Shown here: positions 1 through 4,970 of the stretch, piece by piece
Layout: each line of letters starts with the position of its first letter
How positions within the stretch are numbered: position 1 is the first letter of the stretch
From: an uncultured Holophagaceae bacterium
GTDB taxonomy: Bacteria > Acidobacteriota > Holophagae > Holophagales > Holophagaceae
Assembly (NCBI GenBank): GCA_903927605.1
Contig: CAIYNT010000308.1
Span: 1-5,121, forward strand
Direction: 5' to 3'
Length of the DNA: 5,121 nt
Position numbers and translations under genes: made by a program
The notes under the pieces: generated by a model
The model's input: the letters and a program-made list of their open reading frames with translations, nothing else
Database searches by the model: none
Told to the model about the DNA's origin: nothing

Positions 1-140
1 CGGCGGCCGAGATCAGGGAGCAAACGTCCCGAGCGGCTCGTCCGTTCCCCGCCGGGGGGTTTCAAGAGCGGACCAAGCCTGTGGAAGAGCCGCCATTCGG
101 CATGTCTTGGACGTGGGTTCGACTCCCACCACCTCCACCA
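1..140 (+). ncRNA. ssrA: tmRNA, 3' part (5' end outside the window)
   Basis: Transfer-messenger RNA rescues ribosomes stalled on broken mRNAs: its tRNA-like end is charged with alanine and its internal frame adds a degradation tag. Only the 3' part is present, so the tag frame and the 5' half of the acceptor stem lie outside. Visible parts are a T-arm with stem GTGGG, loop TTCGACT and stem CCCAC, an acceptor strand ending CACCTCCACCA with encoded CCA, and upstream a GTCCG/CGGAC stem (about 30 to 97) around a GC-rich insert, which fits the last pseudoknot. A plain tRNA is ruled out because no D-arm or anticodon arm precedes the T-arm at the right distance. The integrase gene directly downstream fits the common use of the ssrA 3' end as an integration site. 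Confidence 0.9.
100..140 (+). other. Probable element attachment site at the 3' end of ssrA (left boundary)
   Basis: Elements that target tmRNA or tRNA genes usually recombine within the T-arm to 3'-terminal segment and restore the gene as they enter. Here that segment is intact and an integrase gene of the matching type starts 163 bases after it on the same strand. No second copy of the terminal ssrA sequence was found in the window, so the right-hand site must lie beyond 5121 or be lost. The exact core cannot be set without that second copy. The site is inferred from position, not shown directly. Confidence 0.45.
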
Positions 141-186
141 ATTCGACATCCCGTAACGTCCAAAAACATCCAAGATACCCAACAAA

Positions 187-212
187 ATCAAGCAATCCTA
201 GCATAGCTTGAT
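187..212. repeat. 7-bp inverted repeat between ssrA and the integrase
   Basis: ATCAAGC (187-193) and GCTTGAT (206-212) form a perfect inverted repeat around a 12-base centre. There is no T-run after it, so it is a poor terminator candidate for ssrA. Its place between the attachment site and the integrase would suit a protein-binding site (excisionase, integrase or repressor), but nothing in the sequence identifies the protein. A chance repeat is possible. Confidence 0.35.
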
Positions 213-244
213 CCCACTGGGTCCGATGATGTGTGTTGAAATCC

Positions 245-303
245 GGGGGCAACTGGGGGCAAGATAGGGGGCAATAGGGTCGTCCCCCTTTGGAGTTGCC
301 CCC
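245..303. promoter_or_regulatory. GGGGGCAA repeat cluster upstream of the integrase start
   Basis: The octamer GGGGGCAA occurs three times in direct orientation (245-252, 255-262, 267-274) with start-to-start spacing of 10 and 12 bases, about one helical turn. It occurs once inverted as TTGCCCCC (296-303), directly against the integrase ATG at 304. Spaced direct repeats beside the attachment site are typical of integrase arm-type sites. In RNA the third copy could pair with the inverted copy, placing the Shine-Dalgarno GGAG (292-295) in the loop. Both roles are inferred; the repeats themselves are plain in the sequence. Confidence 0.6.
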
Positions 304-1101
304 ATGTCGTTGACAGACGTAGCCATCCGCCAAACTAAGCCCGGCAAGAAACCTACCCGGCTTGCCGACGAGCGGGGACTTTACCTGGAGGTTGCGCCCA
401 GCGGTGGCAAATGGTGGCGCCTGAAGTTCCGATTCGAGGGCAAGGAAAAGCGTCTCTCCCTTGGGGTCTACCCGGACGTTGGTCTTAAGGAGGCCCGGGA
501 CCGTCGGGATGAAGCCCGAAAGCTCCTGGCCAATGGTGTAGACCCTAGTGCCCACCGGAAGGCCCAGAAACAGGCCCGGGCAGATCAGGCAGCAAACAGC
601 TTCGAGGTCGTGGCGCGGGAGTGGCATGCAAATCAGGCCCCCAGTTGGGTGGGCTACCACGGGGACCGCATTCTCAAGCGCCTGGAGAACGACGTTTTCC
701 CTTGGATCGGGTCACAACCCATCGGAGACATCAACGCTCCCGAGCTGCTCAAGGTCATCCGCCGCATCGAAAATCGTGGGGCCGTGGAGACGGCACACCG
801 CGCCCTGAGCAACTGCGGACAAGTCTTTCGCTATGCCGTAGCCACCGGACGTGCGGAACGCGACCCTTCCGGGGATCTGCGGGGGGCTCTCGCCTCGCCC
901 AAAGGCACCCACTTCGCGGCCACCACGGACCCCAAACGAGTAGCCGAGATTCTGCGGGCCATGGATGGGTATGAAGGCAGCTTGATCGTGCGCTGCGCCC
1001 TGAGGCTGGCGCCCCTGGTCTTCGTGCGTCCAGGGGAGCTGTCTCCGGGGGCACTAATAGCCCTCCAGTGGCTCGGGAATGGCCATCCCTGGCCGATGTA
1101 G
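304..1101 (+). pseudogene. P4-type tyrosine integrase, truncated in the catalytic domain
   Basis: A site-specific recombinase that would insert and excise the element at ssrA. Residues 1-90 match the N-terminal arm-binding domain of P4-type integrases (DUF4102-like), with the LADERGLYLEV, WWRLKF and LSLGVYPDV blocks. Residues 98-185 form the core-binding helical domain (VAREWHAN, VFPWIG, HRALSNCGQVFRYAV). The catalytic domain begins near 205 and reaches the box with the first catalytic arginine, R242 of VRPGEL. After L246 (about base 1041) family similarity stops and about 19 unrelated residues lead to a stop. The later His-x-x-Arg box and the nucleophilic tyrosine are missing, so a family length near 400 residues is cut to 265. 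The ATG at 304 follows GGAG at 292-295. The product should be unable to recombine DNA but could still bind it. Confidence 0.88.
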
Positions 1102-1505
1102 CCCGCGAGTTCGGGGCCTCCCTTGGGCGCGTAGAGGCGGTTTCCGCTAGACACCGCTGGCCAGAGCAGCGGGAAGCGTTTCGCCAGCGCCTTCGCACTG
1201 AGGAAGACCGCCTGGTGCTCAAGCGGTTGGCATCCCGTCATGTCCGAGCCCGATACAACGCCTTCATGCTGGCCGGGCAGATTCTCGATCTGGTCGTAGG
1301 CCGCCTCAAACAGGGGGACATCTCCCCCAGGGAACTCGTCAGCCTCGCGCGGGCAGCCCAGTGGTCCCAGGAGATCTCGGAGATTGCCATCAGCGGTCTT
1401 CTGGGGAAGCCCGCGAAACCCGTCGAAAATTACAGCAACGACCAGAGCGACTGGACCCTCGGCCCAATTGAGCCGAAACCGATGCAGGCAGTGGCAGGGC
1501 GCTGA
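1068..1505 (+). CDS. Phage-type helix-turn-helix protein, possibly small-terminase-like; 5' end uncertain
   Basis: A 145-residue protein starting at GTG 1068. Residues 5-30 (WPSLADVAREFG followed by SLGRVEAVSARHRWP) look like a helix-turn-helix with the closing 'W..QREAFR' seen in small phage DNA-binding proteins, including some small terminase subunits. Residues 36-112 are strongly helical and charged, and the last 30 are disordered-looking and proline-rich. It overlaps the integrase remnant by 34 bases in another frame. No good ribosome binding site precedes the GTG, and the frame is open further upstream to the integrase break near 1041, so the original start may have been lost in the deletion that cut the integrase. 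The start of DNA packaging is one possible role. Phage origin is fairly likely, but the exact function is not established. Confidence 0.5.
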   Translation: MAREWPSLADVAREFGASLGRVEAVSARHRWPEQREAFRQRLRTEEDRLVLKRLASRHVRARYNAFMLAGQILDLVVGRLKQGDISPRELVSLARAAQWSQEISEIAISGLLGKPAKPVENYSNDQSDWTLGPIEPKPMQAVAGR

Positions 1506-1690
1506 TTCCCGCTCATTCATTCCGCCGACCTTGCAGGATTGGACCGACCGGTTGGCCAGCTTGAAGAAGGTGTCCACAGGGCGGAGCTTGAATTCGACCA
1601 CGATGGGCGAGTTCCGCATGAAGGTCAGGACCAGGGTGGCCTGCCGCTCGTTCAGGACGGCGAATCTGGTGGGGCTGCCTTGGGGGTTAA

Positions 1691-1709
1691 GTCGCGTTTC
1701 AAACGCGAC
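1691..1709. repeat. Perfect 9-bp palindrome inside the rha fragment
   Basis: GTCGCGTTT and AAACGCGAC flank a single central C, giving a perfect 19-base inverted repeat. On the minus strand it encodes the conserved VAFET stretch of the Rha fragment, so protein conservation may account for part of it. It could also be an operator or a strong small hairpin. The symmetry is certain; a function is not. Confidence 0.5.
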
Positions 1710-1799
1710 ATCCCCGAAGGTCTCTAGTTTTCCCTTGTGGGTATTGACTAATTCCAGCACGTTTTTGTGCTCCACCCCGGTCCCTTCCGCGATGGCCAG

Positions 1800-1805
1800 G
1801 GAGGT
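1800..1805 (+). promoter_or_regulatory. Strong Shine-Dalgarno site setting the start at 1811
   Basis: GGAGGT lies 5 bases before the ATG at 1811, close to ideal strength and spacing. It is the best such site on the plus strand of the phage region and is the main reason to accept the small frame at 1811-2110 as a gene. It lies at the edge of the inverted rha fragment, so it may have been created or captured at that join. Confidence 0.6.
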
Positions 1806-1810
1806 GCTGG

Positions 1811-2110
1811 ATGGACGAAGGCCGCCCCGCCGAGGAGCGCCCTGTGGCCAAGGCCGTGGCCGTCAAGGACGGGGAGAATTCCCTCTCCGGTGGGAAGCTG
1901 CACGATGGCTTCCTCGCGTGGCAGATCGGCACCGACGCCTACAACGTGGGCACCCGCCAGGGCCTCCTGGAGGAGCCCAAGGGCTTCGAGCACACCCAGT
2001 CCACCGACATCCCCCGCCCCAAGGAAGAGAAGCACCCCCTTCCGAAGGGCGACCTGGGCAAGCAGGCCAACGAGAAGACGGTCCACGACAAGTCAGAACT
2101 GGTGGATTAA
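1811..2110 (+). CDS. Small charged hypothetical protein of the phage region
   Basis: Ninety-nine residues, very hydrophilic, with no signal peptide or membrane segment. The N-terminal 25 residues are rich in Glu, Ala and Lys. A short ordered-looking core follows (about 28-62, containing HDGFLAWQIGTDAYNVGTRQG), and the C-terminal third is Lys/Glu/Pro-rich (PKEEKHPLPKGDLGKQ) and probably disordered. I do not recognise the family. The start is supported by GGAGGT five bases upstream. Its TAA stop is followed at once by the ATG of the next gene in the same frame, a spacing that favours translational coupling. The upstream end abuts the rha fragment, so it could also be the tail of a longer phage protein that gained a start by chance. 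A phage accessory or structural role is only inferred from position. Confidence 0.5.
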   Translation: MDEGRPAEERPVAKAVAVKDGENSLSGGKLHDGFLAWQIGTDAYNVGTRQGLLEEPKGFEHTQSTDIPRPKEEKHPLPKGDLGKQANEKTVHDKSELVD

Positions 2111-2986
2111 ATGCCCGCGCCAGCCGGGTTCGTCCTGTGGCAGTTGGCCACCGAAGGCTATGCCGATGGTGTGGCGGGGCGCGGCGTGGCGAAGGCGCAC
2201 CATGCCCCACCTGGCGGGGAGGACAGCGATGGCAAGCACTATGAGGGTGGCCAGTTCGCTCCTGATCCCAGCCGTGAAGTGACCATCATCGAAGCCAAAG
2301 GCAAAATCCCAACGGAGCCAAAAGCCGCGAGGGCTTGGGCATTGGCTAAGGTTGGAGGTGCCCATAAGAACGCAGCCACAGGATGGGATATATCAGTCTC
2401 CGGCAAAGGCATCCGGGAAGCCATCGCCCGCCTCAACTGGCCCCCGGAAGTAGCTATCCACCCCCTTGCAGCTATCCCGGACCTCATTCGCCATGCGGTC
2501 CCGATCCAGGCAGAGCGCGACAAGAAGGGGCGGGATGAGATTCTGGCCATCCATACCTTCCTGGCACCAATTCAAATCGAGGGAGAGGTTTACCGCGCCC
2601 GCATGGTGATCCGCGAGACCAACATGGGACGAAAATACTATGGCCACCACCTGGAATCTTTGGACATAGAAAAGCCCGAGGCTTTAAGCGTGGGCCTCTC
2701 CCAGAACAAGGACGAAGCGATCAGGCAGCACTCGGGCACCCTCAAGTTAGGCCAGTTGATGGAGGCCGTCAAGAGGCGCCCTGAGCGTGATGTCCTCAAG
2801 GCGCTGATTGATACCGGGGTGCCCGCCGTTAATCTCGGGGGTCTGAGAAGCAGGGGAGTCGCGCTCCACGCAGCTTTTCCTCAAGTAAGCGAATCTCCAA
2901 GCCTCGCGGTCTCGGATCTTTCCCGGTCTGTCAAAGATGCACTCGAAATTTTCCGTCCGCAAGCCCAATTTTTGAGGCACCCGTGA
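2111..2986 (+). CDS. Phage protein with LPD3/BECR-nuclease-like domain
   Basis: A 291-residue protein beginning directly after the preceding stop, with GGTGGA just upstream as ribosome binding site. Residues 1-70 are a variable leader with a GGQFAP-type motif common in phage head proteins. Residues 71-190 resemble the polyvalent-protein-associated domain LPD3 and related BECR (barnase/EndoU/colicin E5-D/RelE-like) phage nuclease domains. The matching blocks are ARAWALAK, GWDISVSGKGIREAI, HPLAAIPDLIRHAVPI, IHTFLAPIQIEGEVYRARMVI, and GRKYYGHHLESLDIEKP. Residues 190-291 are low in recognisable order, with an LMEAVKR helix. Such domains usually sit at the C-terminus of Mu F-like head morphogenesis proteins, where they may be injected effectors. 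Here the head portion is absent, so this may be a cut-off or stand-alone version. Domain similarity is from memory; nuclease activity is not shown. Confidence 0.6.
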   Translation: MPAPAGFVLWQLATEGYADGVAGRGVAKAHHAPPGGEDSDGKHYEGGQFAPDPSREVTIIEAKGKIPTEPKAARAWALAKVGGAHKNAATGWDISVSGKGIREAIARLNWPPEVAIHPLAAIPDLIRHAVPIQAERDKKGRDEILAIHTFLAPIQIEGEVYRARMVIRETNMGRKYYGHHLESLDIEKPEALSVGLSQNKDEAIRQHSGTLKLGQLMEAVKRRPERDVLKALIDTGVPAVNLGGLRSRGVALHAAFPQVSESPSLAVSDLSRSVKDALEIFRPQAQFLRHP

Positions 2987-3016
2987 ACCAGGGGATCTAC
3001 TTCACCAACCAGGGGA
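2986..3016 (+). repeat. 10-bp direct repeat at the end of the phage segment
   Basis: AACCAGGGGA occurs at 2986-2995 and 3007-3016, 21 bases apart. It falls in a short frame that starts at a GTG (2983) overlapping the stop of the LPD3-like gene and ends at 3033 after 16 codons. It may be the start of a lost downstream phage gene or a frame-shifted tail of the LPD3-like one. The phage-derived plus-strand segment ends here. Confidence 0.3.
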
Positions 3017-3044
3017 CCGGCGAGAGCGGATGAGGGAGTATTCA

Positions 3045-3069
3045 CGGCTGGGACGGCCACCCCTAGCCG
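3045..3069. terminator. Weak hairpin at the convergent gene ends
   Basis: CGGCTGGG (3045-3052) can pair with CCCTAGCCG (3061-3069) with one bulged T around the loop ACGGCCAC. It lies between the plus-strand LPD3-like gene and the minus-strand gene ending at 3063, where a shared terminator would be expected. No T-run follows on either strand, so it is a poor intrinsic terminator and may be incidental. Confidence 0.25.
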
Positions 3070-3638
3070 ATATTCCTATGAATTTCACTGAACCGCTGAA
3101 GCACCCATTCTAGATAGCTCTTTCCAAGTTCCTTCACAGAGCACTCACCGGCCGGTCGATCTTCGATTTGGACGAACTTTGGGGAACTGAACCTTGCCCA
3201 AGTTTCCCAGTCCATCCTGCGTGAGAAGAATCGCCCCATCCTGAATACGACCTTTGACACGAATTCGGTCCGATCCACCTTCACTTCAAGCAGAACGACT
3301 TTCGGGTAGGGCCCTTGCACTTGAAAAAGCCCTTCCTCAGAGACCGCGCCAGGTTGCATGACCAGCCATTTATCTTCCGCCTCCTCATTGATTAGGAGAG
3401 AGGTAGTTCCGGCTGGTTCAAGACATGCCTCCAGCCAGTCAACGAACTCTGGGAGTGGGTCGTAGACTGCAGACATGGATACCTGGGCTCTCGCGCCTCC
3501 TCCTTGCAGGGTCCAGAAGATCCAACCTACTCCCGGTTGGAACCCCATCCGGATTGGTGCCAGGCTGCGACGTCTTGAACTCACTTGGTGGTCTAGAGCC
3601 TTCCCACCGTTCGGAAAGTTCACCTTGAAAATAGTCAT
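3063..3638 (-). CDS. Hypothetical protein, possibly immunity-like
   Basis: A 191-residue soluble protein. The start is set at the ATG ending at 3638 because GGAGGG lies 4 bases upstream; the frame is open further, but that stretch does not look protein-like. Residues 1-65 are rich in beta-forming residues (MTIFKVNFPNGG, GVGWIFWTL). The middle contains YDPLPEFVDWLEAC, then LLINEEAEDKWLVMQP, then VVLLEVKVDRTEFVSKVVFRMGRFF, and the end is helical (LGKSYLEWVLQRF). This order (helix with acidic residues, Glu-rich strand, long strand, 'VDR.EFV' helix) recalls small immunity proteins of polymorphic toxin systems, but I do not recognise a named family. It is the third gene in the minus-strand row, after a 149-base gap, and converges on the LPD3-like gene 76 bases away. 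Reality of the gene is fairly sure, function is not. Confidence 0.6.
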   Translation of the reverse strand: MTIFKVNFPNGGKALDHQVSSRRRSLAPIRMGFQPGVGWIFWTLQGGGARAQVSMSAVYDPLPEFVDWLEACLEPAGTTSLLINEEAEDKWLVMQPGAVSEEGLFQVQGPYPKVVLLEVKVDRTEFVSKVVFRMGRFFSRRMDWETWARFSSPKFVQIEDRPAGECSVKELGKSYLEWVLQRFSEIHRNIG

Positions 3639-3642
3639 CAGT

Positions 3643-3648
3643 CCCTCC
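3643..3648 (-). promoter_or_regulatory. Shine-Dalgarno site deciding the start at 3638
   Basis: On the minus strand GGAGGG lies 4 bases before the ATG that ends at 3638. Two further in-frame ATGs occur just upstream (ending at 3650 and 3656), but they overlap or precede this site and have no comparable one of their own. The inner start is therefore preferred. Confidence 0.6.
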
Positions 3649-3661
3649 ATGAGCATACCGC

Positions 3662-3675
3662 TTGGCGGCAGCCAA
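3662..3675. repeat. Small hairpin in the 149-base gap between two minus-strand genes
   Basis: TTGGC and GCCAA flank GGCA, a perfect 5-base stem about 25 bases before the start of the 3638 gene. The gap 3639-3787 otherwise holds no gene. An AT-rich stretch around 3700-3710 and 3670-3685 (minus strand) could hold a promoter, but no convincing -35/-10 pair was found. Confidence 0.25.
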
Positions 3676-3787
3676 CAAGTTAAAGGAGGGCGAGTGCTGC
3701 CAATTAAAACATGGATTCTCGTACAGCGGGCAATGAAGGGTGGTTTCCCAGACCAACCCTGATGAACGACCTGATTAGTGCTTCCAT

Positions 3788-4105
3788 CTAGGACTGCTTC
3801 TGTTCTTGATACCTGTGCATGACGCCCCACACTTCCAGGTAGGCTTCGTGGCGCTTGCGGTCCTTCACGGTCGCTTTGAAGTTTGGGAAATCAATTGACC
3901 GGACAGCGTCTGCAACGGCTAGGGCGACCTGTTCCCTGTCAATGTGGGCCCGATATCTGTAGTCATTGTTTGGCGACAGGACGACATCGGCGTCCGGAAA
4001 CGCGGCCTGGATATCGCCCGCTTTCCGGGCCCGGACCAGAAGGGTTGAGCCGTCACCGCCCTTGTCCACGATTGATAGGAAAGCGTTGTTAAGGAACAGC
4101 CACAT
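3788..4105 (-). CDS. Conserved hypothetical protein, 'MWLF' type
   Basis: A 105-residue soluble protein. I recognise it as a widespread small bacterial family of unknown function that begins MWLFLN.AFLSIV, continues with a LLVRARKAGDI block and a (D)YRYRA.I.RE motif (49-58), and ends with NFK..V.D..RH.AY..VW.VM.RYQ (75-100). The pattern is strand, strand, short helix, strand, helix, then a conserved Lys/Asp/Arg/His-rich region that could bind a ligand or nucleic acid. The frame is open further upstream, but the family start and the Nudix stop 13 bases before it favour the ATG ending at 4105. The ribosome binding site is weak (GGGGA), so translation may be coupled to the Nudix gene. No frameshift is visible. 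Function is unknown; pairing with a Nudix protein may be a clue. Confidence 0.8.
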   Translation of the reverse strand: MWLFLNNAFLSIVDKGGDGSTLLVRARKAGDIQAAFPDADVVLSPNNDYRYRAHIDREQVALAVADAVRSIDFPNFKATVKDRKRHEAYLEVWGVMHRYQEQKQS

Positions 4106-4118
4106 GGGTCCCCGCAGG

Positions 4119-4841
4119 TCAGAAGGGAGAATCAGGACGCACCACACCCCACAGCCAGGTCGTGGTTGGCTCTGTTGGGTAGGCGGAGGCTTGAACTGGG
4201 TTCTCAGCGTTGTAGTCGAAGATATTGCCTTCACCATCAGCCACAGCAAGAGTGTGTTTGAGTTGAAGCTCAGGGACGACCCGACCTGTGAGTATGTCAA
4301 ACCCAGCTGGCGACAGCTGGCTTTGAACTTCGCTTAGAGTTTTCGGGTCAATTAGGAGCCTGGATGGCCACTTGCCATTGGCCACTGCGAACCCCTGGAT
4401 AGTGAAGCAGGCTCTTCGCGCAGTGCCATTCCAGTCTTGGACGAAATCATCCCAACGCTTTCTGCTGGGGAAGGTCCGGAGCGCCTCTAGGATGGGCCTG
4501 TCATATAGGCTCTTGAGCATAGACACGAGTTTGTCTTTGGGAACCAAGTGCACAGCCTGAGATTCCCATCCCATTGATCCAGGGTGTCCGCCGACCCTTT
4601 GAGCCAGGTAATAGCGTGTGTAAGTCGAGGAGCGGGGCACATCAACGAGGTGAGCTGTGAGCATCACTCTCAGTCCGGCTTCCTCGAGGGCTTCCTTCAC
4701 GGCACTCTGCTGAAGGCTCAGTCCAGGTGTGAGGCGCCCCTTGGGGAAGGTGGACTTGTAGCCCCCATACTCATTCGTCGGCGCGACCAGCCAGACCCTT
4801 CCATCGCCTTCCAGGACGACAGCTCCAGCAGCAGGCGTCAT
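4119..4841 (-). CDS. Nudix-domain protein with unknown C-terminal half, probably 5'-truncated by an IS
   Basis: Nudix proteins hydrolyse nucleoside diphosphates linked to another group, using a metal bound by the Nudix box. In the 240-residue frame from the ATG ending at 4841, residues 3-125 form the Nudix fold (AAGAVVL, VWLVAPTN, FPKGRL). The box spans G35 to L57: E50, E53, E54 and G56 are present, K49 replaces the usual Arg and L41 the usual Glu. YYLAQRVGG and MGWESQAVHLVP follow as in the family. Residues 126-240 are a second region I do not recognise (RACFTIQGFAVANGKWPSRL, GRVVPELQLKH, FDYNAENP). The same frame stays open upstream with protein-like codons (RIEDTRLDEPPFDPKG) up to the IS end at 4902, with no alternative start and only a poorly spaced ribosome binding site at the ATG. 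The real N-terminus is thus probably lost. The substrate cannot be told. Confidence 0.75.
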   Translation of the reverse strand: MTPAAGAVVLEGDGRVWLVAPTNEYGGYKSTFPKGRLTPGLSLQQSAVKEALEEAGLRVMLTAHLVDVPRSSTYTRYYLAQRVGGHPGSMGWESQAVHLVPKDKLVSMLKSLYDRPILEALRTFPSRKRWDDFVQDWNGTARRACFTIQGFAVANGKWPSRLLIDPKTLSEVQSQLSPAGFDILTGRVVPELQLKHTLAVADGEGNIFDYNAENPVQASAYPTEPTTTWLWGVVRPDSPF

Positions 4842-4906
4842 CCCCTTCGGATCGAAAGGGGGTTCGTCGAGGCGGGTATCTTCGATCCTGCCTGCCCAGG
4901 CTGTCA

Positions 4907-4950
4907 GGCGACATCAGAAACTGACCCTCTGGCGACATGAAAACTGACCC
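4907..4950 (+). repeat. IS21 terminal tandem repeats
   Basis: A 20-21 base unit, GGCGACAT followed by AAACTGACCC, occurs at 4907-4927 and, with one base less and small changes, at 4931-4950, with a 24-base period. Multiple repeats near each end are a known trait of IS21-family elements and act as transposase binding sites. Confidence 0.75.
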
Positions 4951-4965
4951 CCCTCTTTGGAGGGG
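4950..4965 (+). promoter_or_regulatory. Hairpin covering the transposase ribosome binding site
   Basis: CCCCTC (4950-4955) and GAGGGG (4960-4965) form a perfect 6-base stem with loop TTTG. The second arm is also the Shine-Dalgarno sequence for the transposase ATG at 4971, 5 bases away. In a transcript entering from outside the IS this stem would hide the ribosome binding site. That role is inferred from the arrangement and from control of other IS transposases. Confidence 0.4.
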
Positions 4966-4970
4966 AAGTC

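Larger units (their letters stand above)
1548..1808 (-). pseudogene. Rha-family phage regulatory protein, internal fragment
   Basis: On the minus strand about 87 codons match the N-terminal domain of Rha-family phage regulators (Phage_pRha). The matching blocks are a TSLAIAEGTGVEHKNVLELV-type start, then GDVAFETRLN, LNERQATLVLTFMRN, and the helix ending FKLRPVDTFFKLAN. The first GTG is at 1775, but similarity already runs upstream of it to about 1808, so the native start is missing. Downstream of about 1548 the open frame continues only as antisense to the neighbouring plus-strand genes and no longer looks like Rha. Family members are usually about twice this length, so both ends appear lost. 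Rha proteins act in lysogenic regulation and are found in temperate phages. It lies opposite to the flanking phage genes, consistent with a regulatory-region fragment joined in by rearrangement. Confidence 0.75.

Noticed and set aside
100..140. A separate tRNA gene, suggested by the T-arm and CCA
   Set aside because: No D-arm or anticodon arm precedes it at tRNA distance; upstream pseudoknot-like pairing and layout fit tmRNA.
13..660. Long open frame of 215 codons on the minus strand
   Set aside because: It runs antisense to tmRNA and to the well-supported integrase and has no family-like sequence.
831..1547. Minus-strand open frame continuing beyond the rha fragment
   Set aside because: Past about 1548 it is antisense to the HTH gene and the integrase, and Rha similarity has ended; the open frame results from GC-rich codon bias.
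1748..2210. Minus-strand frames opposite the 99-residue gene
   Set aside because: Leu/Gly/Ala- or Pro/Arg-rich composition is typical of antisense shadows, and there is no ribosome binding site of the quality seen at 1800-1805.
1384..2282. Two long plus-strand open frames (from 1384 and 1767)
   Set aside because: They are Arg/Pro/Ser-rich translations across the antisense of rha and out of frame with the better supported genes at 1811 and 2111.
3425..3762. Plus-strand frames opposite the 191-residue gene
   Set aside because: They are antisense to a better supported gene and have no recognisable motif.
3639..3830. N-terminal extension of the 191-residue protein
   Set aside because: The extension overlaps the end of the MWLF gene and is not protein-like, and the strong ribosome binding site supports the start at 3638.
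4106..4300. N-terminal extension of the MWLF protein
   Set aside because: It lies inside the Nudix coding sequence in another frame, and the family begins at MWLF.
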